From Chryseobacterium sp. BLS98 (GTDB lineage: Bacteria; Bacteroidota; Bacteroidia; Flavobacteriales; Weeksellaceae), in assembly GCF_001045445.1 (NCBI RefSeq), contig NZ_LFNF01000003.1:558001-622000 (forward strand): a DNA stretch of 64,000 nt, written 5' to 3'. Below the pieces are notes generated by a model that did no database searches, was not told where the DNA came from, and saw nothing but the letters and a program-made list of their open reading frames with translations. The translations under genes were made by a program, and so were the position numbers. Of this stretch, positions 36,258 to 44,881 are shown piece by piece. Numbering within the stretch: position 1 is the first letter of the stretch; every line of letters begins with the position of its first letter.

Positions 36258-37627
36258 TGATATTCCGGTGTAGACATTAAATTGATAATATTCATCTTAA
36301 TACTTTTATCCGAAAAATTCTTCACAGAATCCATATCGAGAGTTTTGGTATTCTGAATCAGGTAGTCCTCACATTTTTTGTCTGCAAATACCTTTTCCAG
36401 CTTGCTCCAGTTGATAGTTATATTAGGATTCTTAAACGATTTGTTGAAAGCTGTTTCACGGGATTTCATTCCCATGTCGATATCATCATCTTGTCGGGGG
36501 CTGTATTCCAAAGGGCGCAATCCGGACCATATCTGTGGAATCTGCAGTCTCAGCATCAGGGTTGAACTGTCTATCCACAACCTGCCGCTTGGCCATCCTG
36601 ATACATTGGGTGGATAGAGAAGCATTTGTCCTAGCAATTTCTGATAAACGATGAGGTTTTCCGGATTCTGAATGTTCATAGGAAGCATTCGCATCATTCC
36701 TGCCATCAGTTCTATGGGGGATTTTATCCTGTTTCCGATATTTTTTTTGTCATAAAACCACGAACTGGAAAATATTTCGGTCATCAGTTTTGTGATATCG
36801 TATCCGGAATTGTAGAAGTTTGTGCTTAATTGCTCCACTATAGTGCTGTCTGCATTCTCGTTAACGAAGAATCTGTAAATTTTTGCAGTAATAAATCTTG
36901 CTGTAGCTTTCTGTTCAAGGATCATGTTTAAAATATCACTTCCTGTGAAATTTCCGGTTTTTCCAAGGAATGTTTTAGAACCTGTATCATGAAGGTTTGC
37001 TCTTTCCTTAAAATAACCTTCCTTATCATATCCCCAGCCTGTAAAAGCTCTGGCAGCTTCCCTGATATCTTTTTCAGTATAATTTCCCCTTCCCATTGTA
37101 AATAATTCCATCACTTCGCGGGCAAAATTTTCGTTCGGATGGCCTTTTTTGTTTTGCTGGTTATTGAGGAAATTCAACATGGCAGGGGATTGGCTCACCT
37201 CAAAAAGAAGGTCTTTAAAATTTCCCAGCGCATTTTTCCTTATAGTATTGAGAAGCTGTTTATTAAATTTTGAATTATTGATTCTGGTGGCAAAATGTCC
37301 ATGCCAGAAAAATGCCATCTTTTCCCTCATCTGATCCTTGCCGTTGACCATTCTTTCCAGGAAATTCAGGTTCAGCTCATTGTTTTGCTGCCTGATCATC
37401 TGCTGCATCTCTTTTTTCTTTTCAGCCGGTGTCCTGCTATCCATTGTATAGTCTGCAACATCAGCATCAGGAGTTTCATAAGCAATTTCTGTGAAGTTTT
37501 CCTGTGTAAATAAATCACGGACCAGCAATTTTGCATCTTTGTTTTTCAGGCCCTCGATCTGGTTGATTCCAATTCCGAAACCGGCGCGCCAGAGTAGGTG
37601 TTTGTTATGTAGTAATGAATCGGACAT
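36248..37627 (-). CDS. DUF1800 protein
   Basis: 459 residues matching DUF1800 across its length: LLWRAGFGIGINQIEGL (about 11-27), MREKMAFFWHGHFATRINN (about 99-117, with the conserved WHGHF), NENFAREVMELFTMGRGNYT (about 159-178), ARAFTGWGYD, and YPPNVSGWPSGRLWIDSSTL (about 336-355). The family is found with DUF1501 partners and is probably exported with it, although this sequence has no obvious signal peptide and could ride on the Tat signal of its partner. It is first of the pair, 134 bp upstream. The function is unknown. Confidence 0.9.
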   Translation of the reverse strand: MSDSLLHNKHLLWRAGFGIGINQIEGLKNKDAKLLVRDLFTQENFTEIAYETPDADVADYTMDSRTPAEKKKEMQQMIRQQNNELNLNFLERMVNGKDQMREKMAFFWHGHFATRINNSKFNKQLLNTIRKNALGNFKDLLFEVSQSPAMLNFLNNQQNKKGHPNENFAREVMELFTMGRGNYTEKDIREAARAFTGWGYDKEGYFKERANLHDTGSKTFLGKTGNFTGSDILNMILEQKATARFITAKIYRFFVNENADSTIVEQLSTNFYNSGYDITKLMTEIFSSSWFYDKKNIGNRIKSPIELMAGMMRMLPMNIQNPENLIVYQKLLGQMLLYPPNVSGWPSGRLWIDSSTLMLRLQIPQIWSGLRPLEYSPRQDDDIDMGMKSRETAFNKSFKNPNITINWSKLEKVFADKKCEDYLIQNTKTLDMDSVKNFSDKSIKMNIINLMSTPEYQLS

Positions 37628-37815
37628 GGTGAGAGATTTGATTTTTGGATAATGGAGAAAGAAAAAGGTTAAAATGATAAAGGTTAAGAATCCGTAATAT
37701 TAGCTTTTATTAAGATTATACTTAAACAATCATTTAATTTTAATAAAAAATTAACATATTGATATTCATTATTTTACAAATTAGTTGAGTGTTAAAATCA
37801 AAGAAAAACCTTCCC

Positions 37816-37832
37816 TTGGCACGATTTTTACA
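37816..37832 (+). promoter_or_regulatory. Sigma-54-like promoter upstream of the porin gene
   Basis: TTGGCACG-ATTT-TTACA has the -24 element complete and correct spacing to the -12 element, where TTACA replaces the ideal TTGCA. It is 35 nt upstream of the porin ATG. No activator gene is adjacent. One mismatch at a critical base makes this tentative. Confidence 0.4.
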
Positions 37833-37866
37833 GCCTATTGCATTAGTAAAATTTAAAATTAGAGTT

Positions 37867-38430
37867 ATGAAAATGGTAAAACAGGCAATATTACTGGCTG
37901 GTATTTTAACAGCAGGTATCGCAAGTGCACAGAGCTCAAAAATGAATAACATGATCAAAGTAGGGGCAAACGCTGGTTTGGCAGTTCCGGCAGATAATCT
38001 TTCTGCAGCTGTAGGCGTGGACGTTTCTTACCAGAATTTGATCACTCCTGGATTTGGTTTAGGTATCGCAACAGGATATACCCACTATTTTGGAAAAAGC
38101 AATAATGGTTACGATAATAATGATGTAGGAGTAATCCCTGTAGGAGCTTTGATCAGAATTTATCCTAAGCAGACCGGTTTCTACTTTGGAACGGATTTAG
38201 GTTACGGTTTTCTTGTTGGAGACGATAAAGTGGCTACCAATAGCTCTGTAAACAGACCGGACGGAGGTTTCTACATTAAGCCGGAAATCGGTTACCACAA
38301 CAGAGACTGGAACTTCTTCGTACAGTATCAGAAAGTTTTTGTAGGAGACAAAGGCGATTTGGCCGGACAGGACTACAATGTGGGGAACATCGGAGTAGGA
38401 TTCGGGTACAATATTCCATTAGGAAAGTAG
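37867..38430 (+). CDS. Outer-membrane beta-barrel (porin-like) protein
   Basis: 187 residues from the ATG at 37867 (MKMVKQAILL). Signal peptide about 1-22 (ILTAGIASAQ), then an eight-strand-size barrel: alternating strands with NAGLAVPADNLSAAVGVDVS, GFYFGTDLGYGFLVGDDKV, GFYIKPEIGYHNRDWNFFVQ, and a final strand GNIGVGFGYNIPL. No TonB plug domain is present. It is probably a small OmpA/OmpW-size barrel of the outer membrane; a transported substrate is not indicated. It is monocistronic with its own terminator. The frame is open further upstream (37789) but passes through the promoter region, so the later start is used. Confidence 0.82.
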   Translation: MKMVKQAILLAGILTAGIASAQSSKMNNMIKVGANAGLAVPADNLSAAVGVDVSYQNLITPGFGLGIATGYTHYFGKSNNGYDNNDVGVIPVGALIRIYPKQTGFYFGTDLGYGFLVGDDKVATNSSVNRPDGGFYIKPEIGYHNRDWNFFVQYQKVFVGDKGDLAGQDYNVGNIGVGFGYNIPLGK

Positions 38431-38460
38431 TTAGATTTATATATAAGCAATTATTAACCA

Positions 38461-38490
38461 AACCTTTTTATGAAAATGAAAAGGTTTTTT
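38461..38490 (+). terminator. Terminator of the porin gene
   Basis: AACCTTTT / AAAAGGTT stem with a 10-nt loop, followed by Ts, 30 nt after the stop codon. Confidence 0.75.
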
Positions 38491-38521
38491 GCTTCCCTGC
38501 AGGATTTACGAAAACTATTAT

Positions 38522-38529
38522 TATATTTG
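38522..38529 (+). promoter_or_regulatory. -7 promoter box (TATATTTG) for glucokinase
   Basis: It matches TAnnTTTG, 15 nt before the ATG at 38545, leaving a very short leader. It also excludes the upstream in-frame ATG at 38470 as the true start. Confidence 0.6.
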
Positions 38530-38544
38530 ATAAAATTTGAGGTT

Positions 38545-39594
38545 ATGATTTTGAATCCAAAATTTCCGCTTTATTTACCTGGAGTAGAGAACGCCAATAA
38601 TGATAATGTAACAATCATTGGTGCAAGTCTCCGTGAAGATATAACAATCTTAGGCTATTTTGCTTCCGCTAACGGAGGGCTTGAGGTAAAAATTCAGAAT
38701 GAATATAATACGAAAGATTATACTTCATTTTCTGATATATTAAGAAAATTCATTCAGGATAATCAGCTGGCCAATGTAAAACGACTGGCTGTGGCTGTGC
38801 CCGGACCTGTAATTGACGGTAAAAGTAGCCCTGCAAGATTAGGCTGGGACTTAGATATTGAAGAATATACCAGGGATTTCGGTTTTGAGAAAGGGGATAT
38901 GCTGAACGACCTTGAAGCTTCGGCCTACGGAATGGCGCTTCTTGAAGACAGTGATCTGGATCCGATCTATACCAGCGGACATCTTGAAAAAGGAAATGTA
39001 GCGATTCTGGCCCCCGGAAACGGACTTGGTGAAGCCGGTTATTTCTTTGACGGGAAGAACCTGAGACCTTTTGCAACGGAAGGCGGACATTCCGAATTCT
39101 CCCCGAGAACCAATGTTGAAGTTGAGTTTTATCAGTTTCTGAACAATATCTACGGTATTGTGAGTTGGGAAAATGTACTTTCTAAAACAGGTCTCTTCAA
39201 TATTTACAGGTTCCTGAGAGACGTAAAAAGACATCCGGAGCCGGAATGGCTGGCAGAACGCCTTGCTCAGGGAAATTTTGTTGAAGAAATTTACAAAGCT
39301 GCAGTAGAAGAAGATGTTCTTATCTGTAAAATTGCTTTAGATACTTTTATTGAATTCCTTGCCAGAGAAGCCAATAACCTTGTGCTGAAGCTTAAAGCAA
39401 CCGGCGGGTTATTGATTTCGGGAGATATTCCGCAAACGATCAGAGAGTATATCGACAAGGACAAATTTTACGATAAATTCAAGATCAGTGATAAAATGGA
39501 AGGATTGCTGAAAAACACTCCGATCTACCTGATCAAGCAGAACCACACGGCATTAAAAGGTGCTGCACTATATACCGCTTATTACCAAAATTAA
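38545..39594 (+). CDS. glk: Glucokinase
   Basis: 349 residues of the bacterial glucokinase family (not ROK). Phosphorylates glucose to glucose-6-phosphate with ATP in the cytoplasm. Recognised by AVAVPGPVIDG (phosphate loop region, about 88-98), LNDLEASAYGMALL (about 121-134), ILAPGNGLGEAGYFFDG (about 153-169), TEGGHSEFSPR (about 176-186, sugar-binding Glu/His) and a C-terminal GGLLISGDIP adenosine loop. The N-terminus carries about 20 residues before the usual first strand. Bounded by a promoter and terminator, so it stands alone. Confidence 0.9.
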   Translation: MILNPKFPLYLPGVENANNDNVTIIGASLREDITILGYFASANGGLEVKIQNEYNTKDYTSFSDILRKFIQDNQLANVKRLAVAVPGPVIDGKSSPARLGWDLDIEEYTRDFGFEKGDMLNDLEASAYGMALLEDSDLDPIYTSGHLEKGNVAILAPGNGLGEAGYFFDGKNLRPFATEGGHSEFSPRTNVEVEFYQFLNNIYGIVSWENVLSKTGLFNIYRFLRDVKRHPEPEWLAERLAQGNFVEEIYKAAVEEDVLICKIALDTFIEFLAREANNLVLKLKATGGLLISGDIPQTIREYIDKDKFYDKFKISDKMEGLLKNTPIYLIKQNHTALKGAALYTAYYQN

Positions 39595-39600
39595 AATACA

Positions 39601-39627
39601 AAACTCCGAAATTTTCGGAGTTTTTTT
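39601..39627 (+). terminator. Terminator of glk
   Basis: AAACTCCGAAA / TTTTCGGAGTTT stem followed by Ts, a few bases after the stop codon. Confidence 0.85.
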
Positions 39628-39700
39628 ATGGAATGATATTATTCATAGAAATAATTGGTTTTATTGATATACATCAATGAAATCTATCGGATAAGTTGGC

Positions 39701-39708
39701 TACATTTG
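39701..39708 (+). promoter_or_regulatory. -7 promoter box (TACATTTG) for YceI copy 1
   Basis: Exact TAnnTTTG match 30 nt before the ATG at 39739. Confidence 0.65.
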
Positions 39709-39738
39709 CACCGTTAAACAAGTAAATAACTTATTCAA

Positions 39739-40305
39739 ATGAAAAAAATATTCTTATTAGCAGTTTTAGCTGGTGGCCTTGCATTCGGACAGTCAAAAAA
39801 AGTAGTAGCATCTGATGTTCACTGGTGGGGGTACAAAGTAGCAAAATCTGAAGCAAGCTCTCACGACGGTACTGTGAAAGTAAAATCCGGAGATATGATC
39901 ATGAAAGGAAACAATCTGGTAGGAGGAAGCTTCGTTTTAGATATGACTTCTATCACTTCAACTGACCTTACCGGAGAATACCAGCAGAAATTAAACGGAC
40001 ACCTTAAGACCGGTGACTTCTTTGAGGTTGAAAAATTTCCTACTGCTTCTTTCAAAATTACTTCGGTAAAGAAAAACAGCGATAAGATCTATAACTCTTT
40101 AGTAACAGGAAACCTTACTGTAAAAGGAAAAACCAATACAATTACTTTCCCTGCCAAAATTGCTTACAGCAAAGGGGTGGTAAGCCTGGTTTCTGATAAA
40201 TTCTCTTTCGACAGACAAAAATTTGATATTGCTTACAAATCTACCATGCAGGATGTTTTTGTGAAAGATGACATTGATATGCTTGTAAAGGTGACTGCTA
40301 AATAA
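39739..40305 (+). CDS. YceI-family periplasmic lipid-binding protein, copy 1
   Basis: 188 residues. Signal peptide about 1-18 (LAGGLAFGQ). Then the YceI lipocalin-like barrel: SDVHWWGYKVAKSEASSHDG (about 25-44), GSFVLDMTSITSTDL, LKTGDFFEVEKFPTASFKIT (about 90-109), NSLVTGNLTVKGKTNTITFP and a final SFDRQKFDIAYKSTMQD. The family binds isoprenoid lipids in the periplasm; the ligand here is unknown. It is followed by a second YceI gene, separated by a strong terminator that also overlaps that gene's promoter, so the two are separately expressed duplicates. Confidence 0.9.
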   Translation: MKKIFLLAVLAGGLAFGQSKKVVASDVHWWGYKVAKSEASSHDGTVKVKSGDMIMKGNNLVGGSFVLDMTSITSTDLTGEYQQKLNGHLKTGDFFEVEKFPTASFKITSVKKNSDKIYNSLVTGNLTVKGKTNTITFPAKIAYSKGVVSLVSDKFSFDRQKFDIAYKSTMQDVFVKDDIDMLVKVTAK

Positions 40306-40326
40306 TTTAATCAAAAAAAGATTGTT

Positions 40327-40355
40327 AAAAGTGTAGAAGTTCTACACTTTTTTTT
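40327..40355 (+). terminator. Terminator of YceI copy 1
   Basis: 12-bp perfect stem AAAAGTGTAGAA / TTCTACACTTTT with a T run. The T run leads straight into TATTTTTG (40355-40362), a promoter-like box for the next gene. Confidence 0.85.
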
Positions 40356-40383
40356 ATTTTTGTTGAATTGTAAATAAAAAAGA

Positions 40384-41010
40384 ATGAAAAGATTACTATT
40401 GTTTGCTATGATGTGTGTGAGCATATCATTTGTTTCTGCACAGAAGAAATTTGATAAGGTTTCAAAAGTGACTTCATCGGAGATCAGGTGGTGGGGATAT
40501 AAAGTTGTAAAAACTGAGGCTTCTTCGCATTCAGGGACAGTAAAGCTGAAAAGCGGAAAATTCAATTTTGATAAAACTGTTCTTGTAGACGGAGAGTTTA
40601 TTATAGATATGAGAAGCATGATGGCGGGAGATGTTTCAGAGGAAGATCAGATAAAGCTTACCAACGAGCTGAAAAGCACCAATTTTTTTGAAGTGAAAAA
40701 ATTCCCGATTGCAAAATTCCATCTGACTAAAATTATTCCTCTGGCAAACAGTGAGTACAATTCAACAGTATACGGTGATGTTACCATCAAAGGAGTTAGA
40801 AAAACAATCACTTTCCCAGCGAATGTATACGTAACCCAGTTTACTGTAGTAATGGAATCTGCGAAATTCTCATTAAACAGAAGAGATTTCAAAGTATTCT
40901 ACCAGTCTTCACTGAAAGATTATTTCATCAAGAACGAGATGGACATCCAGTTTAAAGTTTCTACGGAAAAACTGGATAATGACAACAGAGTTCCTGTAAA
41001 GAAAAAGTAG
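40384..41010 (+). CDS. YceI-family periplasmic lipid-binding protein, copy 2
   Basis: 208 residues, about 20 longer than copy 1 owing to a charged C-terminal extension (TEKLDNDNRVPVKKK). Signal peptide about 1-20 (SISFVSAQ). The barrel keeps the same landmarks: SSEIRWWGYKVVKTEASSHS (about 34-53), LKSTNFFEVKKFPIAKFHLT (about 98-117), YGDVTIKGVRKTITFP, SLNRRDFKVFYQSSLKDYF. It is clearly paralogous to copy 1, but side chains lining the barrel differ, so a different ligand is possible. Probably secreted to the periplasm. Confidence 0.9.
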   Translation: MKRLLLFAMMCVSISFVSAQKKFDKVSKVTSSEIRWWGYKVVKTEASSHSGTVKLKSGKFNFDKTVLVDGEFIIDMRSMMAGDVSEEDQIKLTNELKSTNFFEVKKFPIAKFHLTKIIPLANSEYNSTVYGDVTIKGVRKTITFPANVYVTQFTVVMESAKFSLNRRDFKVFYQSSLKDYFIKNEMDIQFKVSTEKLDNDNRVPVKKK

Positions 41011-41032
41011 TAAAAAATACTAGAAGAAATAT

Positions 41033-41064
41033 AATGGACGGTTTTTATAAATCGTCCATTTTTT
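41033..41064 (+). terminator. Terminator of YceI copy 2
   Basis: AATGGACG / CGTCCATT stem with a 12-nt loop, followed by a T run. Confidence 0.8.
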
Positions 41065-41125
41065 ATGGAGAGAATCCGATTGAATCATATTAAATTCTTT
41101 ACCATGTTTTTCTTAAATTAGTGCT

Positions 41126-41776
41126 ATGAAAATTTATGTAGTAAGCGGTCTCGGAGCAGATTTTAAAGTGCTTGAAAGACTGGAATTTCCCGAAAACTGT
41201 GAATTGATTTTTATAGACTGGCTTATCCCCGAAAAAAATGAGCCTTTTCATTCCTACGTAGCGAGAATGGCGGAAAAAGTAGACGATTCCGAGCCGTTCT
41301 GCCTGTTAGGGTACTCTTTTGGCGGCATTATGGTACAGGAAATCAATAAGCTGAAGCCGGCACAGAAGGTAGTTATTCTGGGAAGCATTAAATCAGATAA
41401 GGAAAAATCCAAATTTATAAAGACCGGCGAGATTACAAAGCTTCCGAGGATACTTCCTGTAGGGATGTTTAATGATAAGGCTGCAAACGTCTATTCTGTA
41501 GTCAGAAAAATGTTCGATCCAAAAAATCCCAGGATCCTCGAATATTTCAGGGTCAGAGATCCTTATTACCTGAAATGGTCTGTAGAGAAGGTTTCCGAAT
41601 GGAAGTTTGAAGAAACACCGGAGGTTATTCAGATATTGGGAGATAAAGACATTGTTTTTCCTATAAAATATTCAAAGCCGGATTATATCATCAAAGGAGG
41701 GACCCATCTTTTTCCGGCTACAAAATATAAAGAAGTATCTAAAATATTAAAGGAAGTGTTTGTTGAAAATATTTAA
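41126..41776 (+). CDS. Alpha/beta hydrolase
   Basis: 216 residues, cytoplasmic. The nucleophile elbow GYSFGG is at about 71-76; the acid is probably the aspartate in ILGDKDIVFP (about 172-181) and the base the histidine in IKGGTHLFP (about 190-198). The cap region is short, and the sequence is closest in layout to small esterase/thioesterase-like hydrolases of Bacteroidota. The substrate is unknown. It lies alone between the YceI duplicates and the ammonium channel gene in the same direction, with no clear promoter box immediately upstream. Confidence 0.8.
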   Translation: MKIYVVSGLGADFKVLERLEFPENCELIFIDWLIPEKNEPFHSYVARMAEKVDDSEPFCLLGYSFGGIMVQEINKLKPAQKVVILGSIKSDKEKSKFIKTGEITKLPRILPVGMFNDKAANVYSVVRKMFDPKNPRILEYFRVRDPYYLKWSVEKVSEWKFEETPEVIQILGDKDIVFPIKYSKPDYIIKGGTHLFPATKYKEVSKILKEVFVENI

Positions 41777-41843
41777 TTGGATACTTGTTGTGTTTTTTTT
41801 AAGGGTATTTTTTAAAATTATATGTTTTTATAAAATTTATATT

Positions 41844-41851
41844 TAATTTTG
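41844..41851 (+). promoter_or_regulatory. -7 promoter box (TAATTTTG) for the ammonium channel gene
   Basis: Exact TAnnTTTG match. Transcription would start just downstream, so the ATG at 41852 and the TTG at 41849 are unlikely starts and the ATG at 41873 is preferred. Confidence 0.6.
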
Positions 41852-41872
41852 ATGGGGTTAAATGTAAATTAT

Positions 41873-43219
41873 ATGAAAATTGGTTTAAAGTGGATCGTGT
41901 CGTTCTCTGTCATTACCCTTGTGGCATTCGGAGGATTATTCTGGAGTCCTGTTGCAGATCTTCCCAACACAGGAAATTTTCTTAGCGAAGACAAAATTGT
42001 AGGAGCAGATGTGGCCTGGATTCTTGCTGCCGCCGGACTTGTATTGCTGATGACACCCGGGCTGTCATTCTTTTATGGGGGAATGGTAGGAAAGAAAAAT
42101 GTAATTTCCACAATGCTTCAAAGTTTTATTGCGCTTGGTGTTATTTCCATTTTGTGGGTGGTCGTTGGTTTTTCCCTGTCATTTGGAGACTCTTTAGGCT
42201 TTGAAATTAATGGAGTACACTACGGAATCATAGGAAACCCGTTGAGTTATCCGTTTTTCAGCCACGTTGGGGCATTACCTCACAAAATGATGGCTTCCAC
42301 GATTCCTTTCGTCCTTTTTGCCCTTTTTCAGATGAAATTTGCTGTGATTACTCCAGCTCTTATCACAGGCTCTTTTGCCGAACGGGTGCGTTTTATTTCC
42401 TATCTGCTGTTCATGGTGCTTTTCAGCTTATTCATTTATACTCCGCTTTGTCATATGGTGTGGCATCCTGACGGGCTTTTGAATAAATATTTTGGAGTAA
42501 AAGACTTTGCAGGCGGGACAGTTGTCCATATGAGTGCCGGTTTCGCTGCTTTGGCGGGTGCTTTAGTGCTTGGAAACAGGAAAAATCCGCATCATGAGCC
42601 TTCCAATATTCCCTATGTTCTTCTTGGAACCGGTATGCTATGGTTCGGATGGTTCGGTTTTAATGCAGGTTCTGCCTTAAGTGCCAATGCTTCTGCAGCA
42701 ACGGCTTTTGGAACGACTACTATTGCCTCTGCCTCTGCCATGATGACCTGGATATTCTTTGACAGGATCAACGGAAGAAGTATTTCCGCCTTAGGAGCTT
42801 GCATCGGAGCTGTTGTGGGACTTGTTGCCATTACTCCCGGCTGTGGTTTTGTAACGATCCCGGAAAGTCTTTTTATAGGATTTGCAACAGCTATTGTTTC
42901 CAATCTGATGGTGAACTGGAAAGCTTTAAAGAAGATAGATGATACCCTGGATGTTTTTGCATGCCATGGAGTAGGAGGTATCATGGGAATGATCCTTACC
43001 GCTGTTTTTGCCCATGGTGAAAACGCCAGCCTTCTTCACGGAGGCATTGAGGTTTTTGCCCATCATATGGCTGCTCTGGTGCTTGTGTCGGTTTTTACAT
43101 TTTTCGGTTCCTTGCTTTTATATAAAATAACCAATGCAATGATTACCCTCAGGGTTTCCGAAGAGTCTGAAAATAAAGGACTTGACATTTCCCAGCACGA
43201 AGAAAGCCTGAAATGGTAA
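41873..43219 (+). CDS. amt: Ammonium transporter (Amt family)
   Basis: 448 residues from the ATG at 41873. Conducts ammonia/ammonium through the inner membrane as a trimer. A signal-like first helix (about 1-20) is followed by eleven helices. The Amt landmarks are AWILAAAGLVLLMTPGLSFF (about 43-62), GGMVGKKNV, AGGTVVHMSAGFAALAGALV (about 211-230, first pore histidine), WFGWFGFNAGSAL, and FACHGVGGIMGMIL (about 361-374, second pore histidine). No GlnK/PII gene is adjacent, as is common in flavobacteria. The short cytoplasmic tail ends HEESLKW. Confidence 0.93.
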   Translation: MKIGLKWIVSFSVITLVAFGGLFWSPVADLPNTGNFLSEDKIVGADVAWILAAAGLVLLMTPGLSFFYGGMVGKKNVISTMLQSFIALGVISILWVVVGFSLSFGDSLGFEINGVHYGIIGNPLSYPFFSHVGALPHKMMASTIPFVLFALFQMKFAVITPALITGSFAERVRFISYLLFMVLFSLFIYTPLCHMVWHPDGLLNKYFGVKDFAGGTVVHMSAGFAALAGALVLGNRKNPHHEPSNIPYVLLGTGMLWFGWFGFNAGSALSANASAATAFGTTTIASASAMMTWIFFDRINGRSISALGACIGAVVGLVAITPGCGFVTIPESLFIGFATAIVSNLMVNWKALKKIDDTLDVFACHGVGGIMGMILTAVFAHGENASLLHGGIEVFAHHMAALVLVSVFTFFGSLLLYKITNAMITLRVSEESENKGLDISQHEESLKW

Positions 43220-43269
43220 ATTAAAAAATAAACCTAATTTCAGACTGATGGTATTAATATTTTATCATG

Positions 43270-43277
43270 TATCTTTG
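43270..43277 (+). promoter_or_regulatory. -7 promoter box (TATCTTTG) for L-serine dehydratase
   Basis: The best form of the Bacteroidota -7 consensus, 26 nt before the ATG at 43304. Confidence 0.7.
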
Positions 43278-43303
43278 TTTTCAGTGGAAATGAACAGTGA
43301 TTT

Positions 43304-44722
43304 ATGGAATCAATATCGGTTTTTGAAATTATTAAAGTAGGAATAGGCCCATCCAGTTCACATACGATGGGGCCTTGGAATGCAGCGTCTGCATTCATCA
43401 GAATTATAAAAAGAGAAAGGTCAATTGAAGAGGTGAAGGAGGTTTTCCTCGAATTCTTCGGTTCTTTAGCCAAAACTGGGATCGGGCACGGAACAGATAT
43501 TGCCGGAATGCTTGGGTTGAACGGTGAAGACTTTACCACCATCAATACCTCAAAAATTGATGAAAAAATAGAGAAAATAAAAAGAGACCAGATCATTAAC
43601 CTGGGTGGAGAAAAAGAAATTCCCTTTATCTATGGGTATCATTTGGTTTTAAATATGCAGAAATCCCTTGATTTTCATCCTAACGGAATGATTTTTAAGG
43701 CTGTTTTTGAAGACGGAACCGAGCTTGTTCAGGATTTTTATTCTGTAGGCGGCGGATTCATTGCCAGTCAGGAAAAAAATTCCATACAGAAACACTGTGT
43801 GCGGACCCTGTACCCATGCCATCACGGCTCGGATATTATCAAATACTGTGAGAAGTTAGGTTTTGAAAGATTTTCAGACCTGATCCTTGTTAATGAAGAA
43901 AGCTGGAGATCCCAGGAAGAAACGAGAAAGGAAGCCCTGAATATCTGGAGAAATATCAAAGAATGCATCTACAAAGGAGTTAACAAAGAAGGCATCTTAC
44001 CGGGAGGATTAAATGTTACCAGAAGAGCTGCAGGGATTAACAGAAAGCTTCTGGGAGATAAAATTTATAGCAATATTGATGAATGGTTTCAGCAGGTAGT
44101 AGATGCGGAAGAGAATTTCACGAATATCAATAAATGGATCGCCTGTTTTGCGCTTGCCGTAAATGAAGAGAACGCCAGTTTCGGAAGGATTATCACAGCA
44201 CCTACGAATGGGGCCAGCGGTGTGATTCCGGCTGTTTTAATGTATTCACAGGCCTTTACGGAATTCACGAGTGAAGATGATATCGTAAGATTTCTGCTCG
44301 TAGCTGGTGAGATCGGAACTTTATTCAAAAAAAATGCAACGATTTCTGCTGCAATGGGTGGATGCCAGGCGGAAATAGGAGTCTCTTCTGCCATGGCAGC
44401 AGCGGGACTTACGGAAATTTTAGGAGGAAGTATAGGTCAGGTATTAATGGCAGCGGAAATTGCTATGGAACACCACTTAGGACTTACCTGCGATCCGATC
44501 AGAGGACTTGTACAGATTCCATGCATCGAAAGAAATACAATGGGTGCCATGAAAGCAATCACAGCAGCCAATATTGCCCTTGAAAGCGATCCTGCCAAAG
44601 CAAAAGTAACGCTGGATGAGGTAATTCAGACGATGTGGGAAACTGCTTTGTCCATGAGTGACCGCTTCAAGGAAACTTCAGAAGGAGGTTTGGCCATTGC
44701 AGTAAACGTTCCTGAATGTTAA
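43304..44722 (+). CDS. sdaA: L-serine ammonia-lyase, iron-sulfur type (single chain)
   Basis: 472 residues. Converts L-serine to pyruvate and ammonia using a 4Fe-4S cluster. The beta domain starts with FEIIKVGIGPSSSHTMGPWN (about 6-25). The alpha domain has GILPGGLNVTRRAAGI (about 231-246), ITAPTNGASGVIPAVL (about 298-313) and AMGGCQAEIGVSSAMAAAG (about 349-367), with cluster-binding cysteines in GGCQ, LTCDPIRG and QIPCIERN. Both domains are on one chain, as in E. coli SdaA. It has its own promoter and a strong terminator, immediately downstream of the ammonium channel gene in the same direction. Confidence 0.93.
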   Translation: MESISVFEIIKVGIGPSSSHTMGPWNAASAFIRIIKRERSIEEVKEVFLEFFGSLAKTGIGHGTDIAGMLGLNGEDFTTINTSKIDEKIEKIKRDQIINLGGEKEIPFIYGYHLVLNMQKSLDFHPNGMIFKAVFEDGTELVQDFYSVGGGFIASQEKNSIQKHCVRTLYPCHHGSDIIKYCEKLGFERFSDLILVNEESWRSQEETRKEALNIWRNIKECIYKGVNKEGILPGGLNVTRRAAGINRKLLGDKIYSNIDEWFQQVVDAEENFTNINKWIACFALAVNEENASFGRIITAPTNGASGVIPAVLMYSQAFTEFTSEDDIVRFLLVAGEIGTLFKKNATISAAMGGCQAEIGVSSAMAAAGLTEILGGSIGQVLMAAEIAMEHHLGLTCDPIRGLVQIPCIERNTMGAMKAITAANIALESDPAKAKVTLDEVIQTMWETALSMSDRFKETSEGGLAIAVNVPEC

Positions 44723-44750
44723 GAAGCAAAAAGGCTAAATAGTAAAAAGC

Positions 44751-44793
44751 AAAAGGGCAAAACCGGTTAATACAATCGATTTTGCCCTTTTTT
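44751..44793. terminator. Terminator of sdaA
   Basis: Perfect 12-bp stem AAAAGGGCAAAA / TTTTGCCCTTTT with a 17-nt loop and trailing Ts. Confidence 0.85.
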
Positions 44794-44815
44794 AGTTGAA
44801 TATTGTAATTATTTA

Positions 44816-44879
44816 GCGAATCATCAAATCATCGAATTAGCAAATCAACAAATTCGCCTTTTCACCTTTTCGCCAAAAA
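44816..44879. repeat. Degenerate octamer array abutting the tyrA stop codon
   Basis: Eight 8-mers in register: GCGAATCA, TCAAATCA, TCGAATTA, GCAAATCA, ACAAATTC, GCCTTTTC, ACCTTTTC, GCCAAAAA. The array ends 2 nt from the tyrA stop codon, on its 3' side. Confidence 0.65.
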
Positions 44880-44881
44880 AA

